Below, piece after piece: positions 1-8,685 of a stretch of 34,631 bases of DNA (the stretch's first letter is position 1; each line of letters starts with the position of its first letter). This stretch comes from Malaciobacter halophilus. GTDB lineage: Bacteria > Campylobacterota > Campylobacteria > Campylobacterales > Arcobacteraceae. The stretch lies in assembly GCF_002837275.1 (NCBI RefSeq), contig NZ_NXIF01000037.1:1-34631 (forward strand), written 5' to 3'. The notes beneath the pieces were generated by a model, which worked only from the letters and a program-made list of their open reading frames with translations, was not told the origin of the DNA and did not search any database. The position numbers were made by a program, and so were the translations under genes.

Positions 1-2
1 TA

Positions 3-920
3 AACAAAAAAGATATTGAAAATAAAAATAATGCAGGAATAACTTTTCTTTTTACTGAAACTCTAATTGCTGTGGGAATAAGTTTTTTTATAATACTATT
101 TTTTATTAGAAGAGTATTAAAAAATATTGATAAAGTTACAAAAACTGCTATATTAGTGAATGAAGGTAAGAAAAATATAAGATGTAATGTAAAAGGAAAT
201 GATGATATTGGAATTCTAGGTCAAGCATTTGATGCTATGCTAGACTTTTTTGAAAATAGTATAAAAACATTAGATGAGAAAGTTAAACAAAAAACTAAAA
301 AAATATCAGACTCTTTAGAAGAGAAAAATATATTATTAAAAGAGATACACCATAGAGTAAAAAATAATCTTGCACTAACAATAGGATTGATTGAGTTACA
401 ACAAGAAGAAGTAAAAGATGAAAAAACAAAAAAAGTTCTAATTGATATTCAAGAAAGGGTTTTTACTATGGAGCTTTTGCATAGGAAATTATATGAATCC
501 TCTAATATTGATAAAATTTTTCTTGATGAGTATATTTATGATTTAGTTCAAATAATCTCAAACTCTTATGATATAAATAAAAAAGTAGAATCTATTTTAA
601 AAATAGAGAAAATAGAGTTAAATATAACAAAAGCAATGCCTTGTGGACTAATAATAAATGAGTTAGTAACAAACTCATATAAATATGCTTTTAAAACTTT
701 AAAACAGCCCAAGTTAGAAGTGAATATTTATAGAAAAAATAGTGAATTAATTATAATAATTAAGGATAATGGCAAAGGATTAAAAAAAGATTTTTATGAT
801 ATTTACAATGATACTTTAGGATTAAAACTTGTTTCTTCAATTGTAAAGTATCAACTATTTGGAACAATAGATTATAAGTATGAAAATGGAGCAAAGTTTA
901 TAATAAAAACAAAAATTTAA
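3..920 (+). CDS. Sensor histidine kinase, HisKA_2 type (5' partial)
   Basis: The reading frame is open to the left edge, so the start and any sensor domain lie outside the window; the first internal start (GTG at 72) falls inside a membrane segment and is not real. Visible in order: a membrane helix (about bases 40-110), a HAMP-like linker ending in a GNDDIGILGQAF-type motif, a coiled coil, a HisKA_2 dimerisation/phosphoacceptor box (EIHHRVKNNL, His codons at 348-353) and a HATPase_c domain with N-box (NELVTNSYKYAF) and G-box (DNGKGL). This kinase class autophosphorylates on the His of the HHR motif and signals to response regulators. No regulator lies beside it downstream; the next gene is convergent. 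The ligand and partner cannot be told from what is visible. Confidence 0.88.
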   Translation, partial: NKKDIENKNNAGITFLFTETLIAVGISFFIILFFIRRVLKNIDKVTKTAILVNEGKKNIRCNVKGNDDIGILGQAFDAMLDFFENSIKTLDEKVKQKTKKISDSLEEKNILLKEIHHRVKNNLALTIGLIELQQEEVKDEKTKKVLIDIQERVFTMELLHRKLYESSNIDKIFLDEYIYDLVQIISNSYDINKKVESILKIEKIELNITKAMPCGLIINELVTNSYKYAFKTLKQPKLEVNIYRKNSELIIIIKDNGKGLKKDFYDIYNDTLGLKLVSSIVKYQLFGTIDYKYENGAKFIIKTKI

Positions 921-936
921 TCTTTAATCTTCTTTG

Positions 937-995
937 ACAATGTAGAGTAAAAATCAATACTCTACATTGTAAAGCGAATATGATTTCTCATATTC
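937..995. terminator. Two tandem hairpins between convergent genes
   Basis: Bases 937-949 pair perfectly with 958-970 (13-bp arms, 8-nt loop), followed by a second perfect hairpin, 976-983 with 988-995 (8-bp arms, 4-nt loop). They lie between the kinase stop (920) and the stop of the acyltransferase on the other strand (1047). Neither has a clear T-tract on either side, so they are not classical intrinsic terminators, but their position suggests bidirectional termination or protection of mRNA 3' ends. Confidence 0.5.
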
Positions 996-1046
996 CACAC
1001 ATAAGGATTGTAATTATACTTGCAAAAAATAACAATAAAATGATAT

Positions 1047-2759
1047 TTAGCTATTTATGTATCTTTTTCTTTGAGAATCTTTTAATTTATCAATTTGTAC
1101 AACTATGAAACCATCTACACAATCTGAAAAATCTGGGTCAACATTAAAAGCAAAGAATTTTACTCCACCTTCTTCACAAACTTCGCTATACTGTTTAAAT
1201 AGTGTAGGTACAGCAACTCCCATATTCCCTAAAGAGGATTTTAAAATTTTAAAATCTTTTTTTCTATCATTTAATAAAAAAATCTCTTTAATATCTTGAA
1301 TATTTGTACAGTATTGATAAGGAAGTCTTGCTTCAACAATATTTTTATCTACTCCAAAATAGTGTGAATAATAAAAAATCAACATATCTTTTGCAACTTG
1401 AGGAAAGCTTCCTGAAATTGAAACAGGTCCAAACATATATTTTATATTTGGATTTTGTTTTAAATAAGCTCCTATACCATACCATAAGTAGTCTAATGCT
1501 CTAGTTCCCCAATATTTTGGTTGAACAAAACTTCTTCCAAGTTCAATTGAATTTTTTAAATATAGTGAAAATTCATTATGATATTTAAAAAGTGAGTTTG
1601 AATAAAACCCTTTTACTCCAAGATTTTTATTTATAAAATCTCCATCTGCAATTCGATATGAACCAACAATCTCTAAATCATTTTCATCCCATAAAATAAT
1701 ATGTCTATAATAAATATCATACTTATCCGTATCGCGTTTTTTATTTATTCCTTCGCCTACTTTTCTAAAGCTAAGTTCTCTTAATCTTCCTAGCTCTTTT
1801 AAAACTGTTGAATCATCATTATAATCATACAAATAGATTTTTTTGCCATCTTTTGTTTGACCTATTAGTTTTGCACTTTTAAGCTCTTCAATAATATCCT
1901 CTTTTTTTTGAGGATGAGCAATAGCTTTTTGTGTAATAAAAAAAGACTTCTTTTTTCTCTTTTTTAAAGAATAAAGATGTTTTTTATAAATATTTACTAA
2001 AAATTTTTTATTTATTCCTTTTGGTTTTATATGTTCATTTGGAATAATTTCACCAATTTTTATATTTATATTTTTTGATTTACTTTTAAACATCTCATGT
2101 GAAAGCAAAAGAGTTGAAAATGTTTTGTTAACAACTGACATAGTATAAAAAACTTTTGAGTTTTTACCATCTATAAAAATGGGTAGAATTGCTGCATTTG
2201 CATTTTGTGCAAAATTTAAAAAACCTTTACTCCAAGTTGGGTCACTAATACCTTTTGCACTTGCTCGACTTACTTCTCCTGCTGGAAAAATTATAATGGC
2301 TTCTTCTTTATTTAAAGCTTCATAAACTGCTTTAATATCACTTTTTGATTGTCTTTTTTTATAATTATCAATTGGAATCATAAGAGGCTTTAATGCCTCT
2401 ATTCCTGCAAGGAAATCGTTTGCTACAATTTTTACATCATGTCTTATGTTTCCAATAAGTTTTAATAAACAAAGAGCATCTAAGCCACCTAAAGGATGAT
2501 TTGCAATAATTACAACTTTTCCAGAGGGTGGAATATTTTGTAAGTCATTACTTGAAACTGAATAATCAAAGTCAAAATAGTCTAAAACTGCATCTACAAA
2601 CTCAAAACCAATTAAGTGAGAGTTTTTAGATAAAAACTCATTTATATGTTCTTCATGAACAATTTTTTTTGCAACTTTCAAAATAGAGTTACTTAAAAAG
2701 TTACCTTTTTGTTTAATTTTTGGGAATTTTTTTACAATTTCTTCTTCTACATTAACCAT
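1047..2759 (-). CDS. Bifunctional acyltransferase, OlsF-like (PlsC-type + OlsB-type domains)
   Basis: This 570-aa protein has two acyltransferase modules. The N-terminal half is PlsC-like: an acyl-acceptor motif NHPLGGLD (His88, Asp94; an HX5D variant of HX4D) and FPAGEVSR (158-165), matching the FPEGTRS motif. The C-terminal half (about 310-530) resembles the GNAT-type 'hemolysin'/OlsB ornithine N-acyltransferase domain (Acetyltransf_5), with an ELGRSFV motif. This architecture is that of OlsF, which makes ornithine lipids by N-acylating ornithine and then O-acylating the product. It would act at the inner membrane face on acyl-ACP or acyl-CoA. The ATG at 2759 has AAAGGA just upstream. It is transcribed alone, divergent from the DUF445 gene. 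Ornithine lipid synthesis is inferred from domain order; another N-acyl amino acid lipid is possible. Confidence 0.78.
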   Translation of the reverse strand: MVNVEEEIVKKFPKIKQKGNFLSNSILKVAKKIVHEEHINEFLSKNSHLIGFEFVDAVLDYFDFDYSVSSNDLQNIPPSGKVVIIANHPLGGLDALCLLKLIGNIRHDVKIVANDFLAGIEALKPLMIPIDNYKKRQSKSDIKAVYEALNKEEAIIIFPAGEVSRASAKGISDPTWSKGFLNFAQNANAAILPIFIDGKNSKVFYTMSVVNKTFSTLLLSHEMFKSKSKNINIKIGEIIPNEHIKPKGINKKFLVNIYKKHLYSLKKRKKKSFFITQKAIAHPQKKEDIIEELKSAKLIGQTKDGKKIYLYDYNDDSTVLKELGRLRELSFRKVGEGINKKRDTDKYDIYYRHIILWDENDLEIVGSYRIADGDFINKNLGVKGFYSNSLFKYHNEFSLYLKNSIELGRSFVQPKYWGTRALDYLWYGIGAYLKQNPNIKYMFGPVSISGSFPQVAKDMLIFYYSHYFGVDKNIVEARLPYQYCTNIQDIKEIFLLNDRKKDFKILKSSLGNMGVAVPTLFKQYSEVCEEGGVKFFAFNVDPDFSDCVDGFIVVQIDKLKDSQRKRYINS

Positions 2760-2840
2760 TATAATCCTTTGTAAAAGTTTATAAAACCACAGTTACAACT
2801 AAGTTACAAAAGGTTACTTTCTTTTTTTTGATTAAAATTA

Positions 2841-2849
2841 TGTTAAAAT
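2841..2849 (+). promoter_or_regulatory. Candidate extended -10 promoter for the DUF445-mfd genes
   Basis: TGTTAAAAT fits an extended -10 (TGn plus TAAAAT). It sits downstream of a T-rich stretch (2821-2829), as is usual for sigma-70 promoters in Campylobacterota, where -35 boxes are poorly defined. Predicted transcription start is near 2856, before the AAGGAAGG ribosome site at 2863-2870. Confidence 0.45.
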
Positions 2850-2874
2850 CGCGAAAAAATAGAAGGAAGGATTA

Positions 2875-3585
2875 ATGAGTAAATCTTTTATTTCAAATTT
2901 TTTAGCACTTTTGTTAGTTGTAGTTGGTTATTTAACAAACAATGAATTACTTTTAATGGTAGGATTGTTTGCTTTTAGTGGTGCAATTACAAATGCAATT
3001 GCTGTTCATATGTTATTTGAAAAAGTGCCTTTTTTATATGGAAGTGGTGTGGTTGAAAATAGATTTGAAGAGTTTAAATCTGGAATTCACTCACTTATGA
3101 TGAATGAGTTTTTTACAAAAGAGAATTTAAATAGATTTTTTGAAGATGAGGTTTCAAGTAAAAAGTCAAACTTTGACCTTTCAGGGATTTTGCAAAAAAC
3201 TGATTTTACTCCTGCTTTTGAATCTCTAAAAGAAGCAGTAATGAACTCTTCTTTTGGTGGAATGCTAGGTATGTTCGGAGGAGAACAAGCTTTAGAGCCT
3301 TTAAAAGAGCCTTTTGTACAAAAATTACAAAGTTCAATTATTAGCATTTCTGAAAATGAGAGTTTTCAAGAGGCTTTACATGCAAGTTTAAGCAGTAAAG
3401 ATGTAAGTGATGATATACACAAAAAAGTAAGTGATATCGTAAATAAAAGATTAGATGAATTAACACCAAAAATGGTTAAACAAATAGTTCAAAAGATGAT
3501 TAAAGAACATCTTGGATGGCTAGTTGTTTGGGGTGCAGTTTTTGGTGGATTAATTGGATTTCTAACAACTATTTTAGTAGGATAG
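2875..3585 (+). CDS. DUF445 family membrane protein
   Basis: The 236-aa protein has N-terminal hydrophobic segments (about 5-50), a long soluble middle part, and a C-terminal membrane helix (about 212-235). The N-terminal stretch GAITNAIAVHMLFEKVPF followed by YGSGVVENRFEEFK is typical of the DUF445 family, whose members are inner-membrane proteins of unknown function. The middle region is largely alpha-helical with repeated Ser/Lys-rich segments. The ATG is preceded by a strong AAGGAAGG. It is first in a tight run with a small unknown gene (4-bp gap) and mfd, so all three may be co-transcribed. No biochemical role can be assigned. Confidence 0.82.
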   Translation: MSKSFISNFLALLLVVVGYLTNNELLLMVGLFAFSGAITNAIAVHMLFEKVPFLYGSGVVENRFEEFKSGIHSLMMNEFFTKENLNRFFEDEVSSKKSNFDLSGILQKTDFTPAFESLKEAVMNSSFGGMLGMFGGEQALEPLKEPFVQKLQSSIISISENESFQEALHASLSSKDVSDDIHKKVSDIVNKRLDELTPKMVKQIVQKMIKEHLGWLVVWGAVFGGLIGFLTTILVG

Positions 3586-3589
3586 AATT

Positions 3590-3895
3590 ATGGAACAAAA
3601 AGAAGAATTAGAAGTATTAGTAGTACTAGAATTAAAAGGTTTACAAGACCAAGAAGTATTTGAAAAACATGTGACCAAAGAGGGCTTTAAAATTGTTGAA
3701 GGTGAAAAATATGCATACTCAGGAAGAAGTTCATCTACAACTTTTTCTACAAAAGCTTATATCTTAGAAATTTTTAGAAAAGGCCTTTTAAAAGCTGGTT
3801 TTGAAAGTTGTGGAATGATTTTCCAAATTGGTGAAATGCCATGGCAAGCTTATAAATTTGATAAAACTACAAATGATTTTGAAGCAGTAAAGTAA
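3590..3895 (+). CDS. Small conserved-looking protein of unknown function
   Basis: This 101-aa soluble protein has no signal peptide or membrane helix. The N-terminus is acidic and strand-rich (LEVLVVLELKG), followed by a mixed alpha/beta region with a Ser/Thr-rich turn (SGRSSSTTFSTKA) and a Trp-containing C-terminal part (GEMPWQAYKF). The pattern of beta-alpha-beta strands could be a small ferredoxin-like fold, but I do not recognise a family. It sits 4 bp after DUF445 and 4 bp before mfd, so it is probably translated as part of one transcript. Codon use matches the neighbours, which supports it being a real gene. Confidence 0.7.
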   Translation: MEQKEELEVLVVLELKGLQDQEVFEKHVTKEGFKIVEGEKYAYSGRSSSTTFSTKAYILEIFRKGLLKAGFESCGMIFQIGEMPWQAYKFDKTTNDFEAVK

Positions 3896-3899
3896 ATAT

Positions 3900-6869
3900 A
3901 TGAAAAATATATTTGACTTTTTTTCAAAAAAAAATGATTGTCAATTATTAGTTGTTAATGACGATAAACAAGCACAAATAGCTTCAGATATAGTCTCTTA
4001 CTTTGGTTATGAACCTTTTGTATTAGCTGACTTTAGAGCAAATTTTAAAGATGATTTATTATCTTTTAGCGATGAGTTACAAGATATTACAAAAGCTTTA
4101 AATGGTTTTTATAATTATAAAAAACAAAATAAGGTATTAATCTCACCTATTAGAACTATATCATTTCCAATGCCAAAAGATAAATGCTTTGATAACTTTA
4201 CTATAAGTTTTGCAGATACATTAAATCTTGAAGAATTTAAGTCAAAGCTATATAATTGGGGATACTATTTTGTTGATATTGTTACAAGTCAATCTGAGGT
4301 TTCAATTAGAGGTGATATTGTAGATATTTGTCCTCTTGGAAGTGAAGTTGGGTATAGAATCTCTTTATTTGATGATGAAATTGAAAGTATTAGAAAATTT
4401 GATATTGAAGATCAAAAATCTTTTAAAGAAGAGATTGAAAGTTTTTCTATTTCTCCTGCTTTTTTAGCCTTAGATGAGCAAACTTTTGAAGAATTAAATG
4501 ATGAAGTTCAAAAAGTAGAATCTGATGCTTTTATAAAAGATATTCACTCTTTAGGTTTTTGGTATTTAAACGATTTAGGAGAGTATCTTCCTTTAAGTAT
4601 GAATACATATATAACTTATGAAGCTTTAGATGAGTTAGAAGAAGTTTATGTATTTGAAGAGAAAAGAGTTGCAAAAGAGAAATTTTTACAAACTCCTCAA
4701 ATTCCTCAATCTAAAACATGTAAAGAGATTGATGTAGCTAATATAAAAGAGTTTATTGGTTTTCATGAGGGGAAAAAAGTAAATATCATCTCTTCAAGTG
4801 AAGCAAAGATTAAAAGTTTTGATTTAGATTTAAGTGATAGCTCTATTAATTATATCATTAAACCATATATTATAAATGTAGTAAATGATGAACAAATAGT
4901 AATATCTTTAAATAAAGAGATAAAAAAAAGAAGAAAAAAAAGAGTAAGGCTTGTACTTGATGAACTTCAAGAAGGAGATTTTGTAGTTCATGAAAAACAT
5001 GGTATTGGTAAATATCAAGGAATTGAACCTGTTACTGTAATGGGAGCTAAAAGAGATTTTGTTATTGTAATGTACGCAGGTGATGATAAATTACTTTTAC
5101 CTGTTGAAAACCTTGATTTAATTGATAGATATGTTGCTAATGGAAACTCTTATGCTGTTGTTGACAAACTTGGACGTGGTAGTTTTGCAAAGTTAAAACA
5201 AAAAGTAAAAGATAAACTTTTTGCAATTGCAAATGATATTATAAAAGTTGCAGCAAGTAGAGAGTTAATAAATGGAATAAAAATAGATACTAATAAACAG
5301 ATATTACAAGAGTTTCAACAAAGTGCAGGTTTTGATTATACTAAAGACCAAAAAAGAAGTATAAAAGAGATTTTTGAAGATTTAAGTAGTGGAAAAGTAA
5401 TGGATAGATTACTTTCAGGAGATGTTGGATTTGGAAAAACAGAAGTAGCAATGAATGCTATTTTAGCAACAGTTTTAGATGGTTATCAAGCTATTTTTGT
5501 ATGTCCTACAACACTTTTAGCAACACAACACTATCATAGTATTTCAAAAAGATTTGAAAGTTTTGGAATTACTATGGCAAAACTTGATGGAAAGAGTACA
5601 ACAAAAGAAAAAAATCATATAAAAAAAGGTTTAGTAAGTGGTGAAATAGATTTTGTAATTGGTACTCACTCTTTACTTAGTGTTCAAACAAAAGATTTAG
5701 CCTTAGTAGTTATTGATGAAGAGCATAAATTTGGAGTAAAACAAAAAGAGAAATTAAAAGCATTAAGACAAGATGTACATATTTTTTCTATGAGTGCAAC
5801 ACCAATTCCTAGAACCTTAAATTTAGCACTTAGTAAATTAAAAGGAATGAGTAGTTTATTAACTCCTCCAAATGAAAGACTAGGTGTTAGAACATATGTA
5901 AAAGAGTATAGTCATAAGTTAATTAAAGAGATTATATTAAGAGAAAAAAGAAGAGGTGGACAACTTTTTTATGTACATAATAATATTGCTTCAATAGAGG
6001 CAAAAAAAGCAGATATACAAGAGATAGTTCCAAATATAAAAGTTGAAATAATTCACTCAAAAATTAAACCTGCAGAAGCTGAAAAAATTATTGATGCTTT
6101 TGAAAATAAAGAGTTTGATGTATTATTAGCAACTTCAATTGTAGAGTCAGGACTTCATCTTCCAAATGCTAACTCTATTATAATTGATGGAGCAGATAGA
6201 TTTGGTATTGCAGATTTACATCAATTAAGAGGAAGAGTTGGACGAAGTGATAAAGAAGGTTTTTGTTATTACGTTGTAGAAGATAAAAAACAAATAACTT
6301 CAGATGCAATAAAAAGACTTGTTGCTTTAGAATCAAACTCTTATTTGGGAAGTGGAACAGCTCTTGCCCATCAAGATTTAGAGATTAGAGGCGGTGGAAA
6401 TATAATTGGTGAAGCACAAAGTGGTCACATTAAACAAATTGGATATGGTTTATATTTAAAAATGCTTGAAGAAGCATTAGCTACTTTAAGTGGTGAAGTA
6501 AAAGAAGAGAATAAAACTGTTGATATTAAGCTTGCAATTAGTGCATTTATCTCAAATGATTATATTAGTGAAGATAGAGTAAGACTAGAGTTATATAGAA
6601 GATTAAGTAAAGCTACAAGTAAAGAAGAGGTTTATTCAATAGAAGAAGAGATGGAAGATAGATTTGGAAGACCTGATACGGTTACAAAACAGTTTTTAGA
6701 ATTGATTTTAATTAAAATATATGCTTTATCAAAAGGTATTAAACAGATTAGTTCATATGAAATGAATATTACCTTTGTAAAAAATGATGATACTAAACAA
6801 AGTATTAAATCATCAAGTAAAGATGATGATGACATAATTGCTGCTACTTTACAATATTTAAGAAAATAG
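3900..6869 (+). CDS. mfd: Transcription-repair coupling factor Mfd
   Basis: Mfd removes RNA polymerase stalled at DNA lesions and recruits UvrA to start nucleotide excision repair. In order: a reduced UvrB-like N-terminal part (UvrA-contact region), a CarD-like RNA polymerase interaction domain from about residue 356 (EGDFVVHEKHGIGKYQG), and a RecG-like superfamily 2 translocase with Walker A GDVGFGKTE (about 507), Walker B DEEH (about 606), a SATPIPRT motif and motif VI QLRGRVGRSD. A TRCF C-terminal domain follows. At 989 aa it is shorter than the E. coli protein (1148 aa), mainly in the N-terminal half, as is usual in Campylobacterota. The ATG at 3900 has only a weak ribosome site and lies 4 bp after the preceding stop, suggesting translational coupling. 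Confidence 0.97.
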   Translation: MKNIFDFFSKKNDCQLLVVNDDKQAQIASDIVSYFGYEPFVLADFRANFKDDLLSFSDELQDITKALNGFYNYKKQNKVLISPIRTISFPMPKDKCFDNFTISFADTLNLEEFKSKLYNWGYYFVDIVTSQSEVSIRGDIVDICPLGSEVGYRISLFDDEIESIRKFDIEDQKSFKEEIESFSISPAFLALDEQTFEELNDEVQKVESDAFIKDIHSLGFWYLNDLGEYLPLSMNTYITYEALDELEEVYVFEEKRVAKEKFLQTPQIPQSKTCKEIDVANIKEFIGFHEGKKVNIISSSEAKIKSFDLDLSDSSINYIIKPYIINVVNDEQIVISLNKEIKKRRKKRVRLVLDELQEGDFVVHEKHGIGKYQGIEPVTVMGAKRDFVIVMYAGDDKLLLPVENLDLIDRYVANGNSYAVVDKLGRGSFAKLKQKVKDKLFAIANDIIKVAASRELINGIKIDTNKQILQEFQQSAGFDYTKDQKRSIKEIFEDLSSGKVMDRLLSGDVGFGKTEVAMNAILATVLDGYQAIFVCPTTLLATQHYHSISKRFESFGITMAKLDGKSTTKEKNHIKKGLVSGEIDFVIGTHSLLSVQTKDLALVVIDEEHKFGVKQKEKLKALRQDVHIFSMSATPIPRTLNLALSKLKGMSSLLTPPNERLGVRTYVKEYSHKLIKEIILREKRRGGQLFYVHNNIASIEAKKADIQEIVPNIKVEIIHSKIKPAEAEKIIDAFENKEFDVLLATSIVESGLHLPNANSIIIDGADRFGIADLHQLRGRVGRSDKEGFCYYVVEDKKQITSDAIKRLVALESNSYLGSGTALAHQDLEIRGGGNIIGEAQSGHIKQIGYGLYLKMLEEALATLSGEVKEENKTVDIKLAISAFISNDYISEDRVRLELYRRLSKATSKEEVYSIEEEMEDRFGRPDTVTKQFLELILIKIYALSKGIKQISSYEMNITFVKNDDTKQSIKSSSKDDDDIIAATLQYLRK

Positions 6870-6882
6870 AAATAATAGTAAT

Positions 6883-6918
6883 AAAAAAAAAGGCCCTTTA
6901 CTTTTGTAAAGGACCTTT
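6883..6918 (-). terminator. Intrinsic terminator for the lyase/reductase operon
   Basis: Bases 6889-6900 pair with 6907-6918 (12-bp arms, 6-nt loop). Read on the minus strand, the one imperfect pair is a G-U wobble and the stem is followed by a run of eight T (complement of A 6883-6890), a textbook Rho-independent terminator. On the plus strand the same position is a C-A mismatch and there is no T-tract, so it is weaker for mfd. It lies about 80 bases past the lyase stop codon. Confidence 0.88.
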
Positions 6919-6995
6919 GTAAATCAAGGAGTGTAAACTTAAAAAATTCGTTGTCATAGTTAGGATTCTATGATGAAAAAACTTGCTTCGTTAAC

Positions 6996-8636
6996 TTATT
7001 TGTACTCTTTTAAGAATTTAGCTGCATTTCTAAAGTCATCAGTTAAAGGTCTGTCATACTCTAAGAAATCTACAACTTTTCTAAACTCTTTATACATTTT
7101 TTCTGTTGCTGGCGATAGTTTTAAATTAGGATTTTTTTGTAATCTTAAATCAATCGCTTGAGAAGCAATTAATAACTCCATACCATAAATATGATATAAG
7201 TTGTCAATTTGTTTTCTAACTCTTTTTAATACTTCAGGAGCATTAGTTGCAATATCTTCAATATCTCCTGCTACTGGTAAGTAGTTAAGTGAAATAGGGT
7301 TAGCTAAAGCTTGGTTCTTAGCTGCTAAAGATACAAATGGTTTTTGCATTGCACCAAATGCATGTACAGTGTTTTTTGTACCTAAGAATCTTGATAATTT
7401 TGTAAATTTAGGTTTTAATAGTTTATTTGATCTTTGTGCTGATGCTAAAGAGTTATGTGCTAGTACAATAGCATTTGCTTCAAATTCAACTACCCATGGC
7501 ATTGGTTCAAAGTTTGCAGTTGGAACAACAGCTCCTTTATACTCATCACCATTTACATAAACTTTTTTCTCTTGGTATCTATTTGATTCAGATTTAACAC
7601 CAATTGCAACACCTGGATTATCATCAGATGAGTTCCATTGGATTTTCATTAGGTTATCTAATTTATTAATTGAAGTATCTAAAGTACCTAAGATATAAGC
7701 TCCATCTCTATAACTTAATGGATCTTGTAATGCTCTAGTAGAGTCTTTTTCCCAAAGGTAACTACCTTCTAAGATTTTAGTAATTTTTTTAGCTGCACCT
7801 ACATAACCTGGGAAAGGTCTTAATTTTTGAGTTTCTGTATGCATTGGAGCAATATTTCCATTTAATGCTTCTAAACTTAAAGCATAAACATATTTAGAAA
7901 CTTTAGTTAATTGTTTCATCTCTTCAAGTGCTAATCCAGCTAAAGCTCCTGAATAAGCATTTGAACTAATAATTGATAATGCATCTTTACCAAATAAAGA
8001 GATCTTTTTAACACCAGCTTTAGCAAATGCCTCTTTTGTAGGCATTTTTTTACCTTTATAGTAAACATGGCCTTCACCTATCATAGCAAGACCAATGTGT
8101 CCTAAGATTGTAATATCAGCTTCTCCCATCGAACCTTGCGATGGCATAGCTGGGATAATGTCTTTGTTTAAAAACGTTTTGTACATATTCACAACTTTTG
8201 TTTGTACACCTGTTCCACCAACTAAAATGTTGTTTAATCTAGTAACTAAGATTGCTCTTGCTTCTTTAACAGGAATATCTTCTCCAACACCACCACAGTG
8301 CGCATGAATTAATCCTTTATTAAACTTTGTTGATGCGTTGATAACTGCTTGGCTTAATTCACCTTCAGCATTTACCATTTTTTTATCTTTATTTAGACCA
8401 ACACCTACTGTTAGTCCATAGATTTTATGTCCATTCTCCGCTGCTTCAATTAATACATTATGAGAAGTTTGTACTCTTTTCATCGCCTCACTAGTAATCT
8501 TGATATCTTCACCTTTAGCAACTTCTAAAATTTTGTCACTTGTCATGTGTTTCCCATCAAGAACAACTGGTGCTGCAAATGCATTTATCATACCAAACGC
8601 AATTAAACTTGTTTTTATTAACATTGATTTAGACAT
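6996..8636 (-). CDS. Exported MIO-less HAL-family lyase, ergothionase-like
   Basis: The 546-aa protein belongs to the histidine/phenylalanine ammonia-lyase superfamily. A Sec signal peptide precedes AFA|AP (cleavage after about Ala21), so it should be periplasmic. Family landmarks are kept: the active-site Tyr loop (Tyr73 in IYGLTVGVG), QDPLSYR (Arg310), NSSDDNP (335-341) and the GDIEDIA segment (Glu460). The Ala-Ser-Gly triad that cyclises into the MIO electrophile is absent: where ammonia-lyases have GSVGASGD, this protein has GSMGEAD (168-174), one residue shorter, with the frame intact. Loss of MIO is the known hallmark of ergothionase, which eliminates trimethylamine from ergothioneine to give thiourocanate. 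Substrate is therefore inferred to be a histidine-type betaine, not histidine; no hutU-like gene is near. It is last in the reductase operon, 49 bp after the NapC-like gene. HAL-family membership is nearly certain; substrate is moderate. Confidence 0.8.
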   Translation of the reverse strand: MSKSMLIKTSLIAFGMINAFAAPVVLDGKHMTSDKILEVAKGEDIKITSEAMKRVQTSHNVLIEAAENGHKIYGLTVGVGLNKDKKMVNAEGELSQAVINASTKFNKGLIHAHCGGVGEDIPVKEARAILVTRLNNILVGGTGVQTKVVNMYKTFLNKDIIPAMPSQGSMGEADITILGHIGLAMIGEGHVYYKGKKMPTKEAFAKAGVKKISLFGKDALSIISSNAYSGALAGLALEEMKQLTKVSKYVYALSLEALNGNIAPMHTETQKLRPFPGYVGAAKKITKILEGSYLWEKDSTRALQDPLSYRDGAYILGTLDTSINKLDNLMKIQWNSSDDNPGVAIGVKSESNRYQEKKVYVNGDEYKGAVVPTANFEPMPWVVEFEANAIVLAHNSLASAQRSNKLLKPKFTKLSRFLGTKNTVHAFGAMQKPFVSLAAKNQALANPISLNYLPVAGDIEDIATNAPEVLKRVRKQIDNLYHIYGMELLIASQAIDLRLQKNPNLKLSPATEKMYKEFRKVVDFLEYDRPLTDDFRNAAKFLKEYK

Positions 8637-8677
8637 TATATATCCTTTTGTTTTTGTTAGATTTTTTCTAATCTATT

Positions 8678-8683
8678 ATTATA
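8678..8683 (-). promoter_or_regulatory. Candidate internal -10 box before the lyase gene
   Basis: TATAAT on the minus strand, in the 49-bp gap between the NapC-like gene and the lyase. Predicted start near 8671 gives a leader of about 35 nt containing AAAAGGA. It could give the lyase expression independent of the upstream genes. AT-rich background makes chance matches likely. Confidence 0.35.
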
Positions 8684-8685
8684 AT

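Noticed and set aside
6996-8636. Histidine ammonia-lyase (HutH) of a histidine utilisation operon
   Set aside because: The MIO triad is absent, the protein carries an export signal, and no hutU, hutI or hutG-like gene is nearby.
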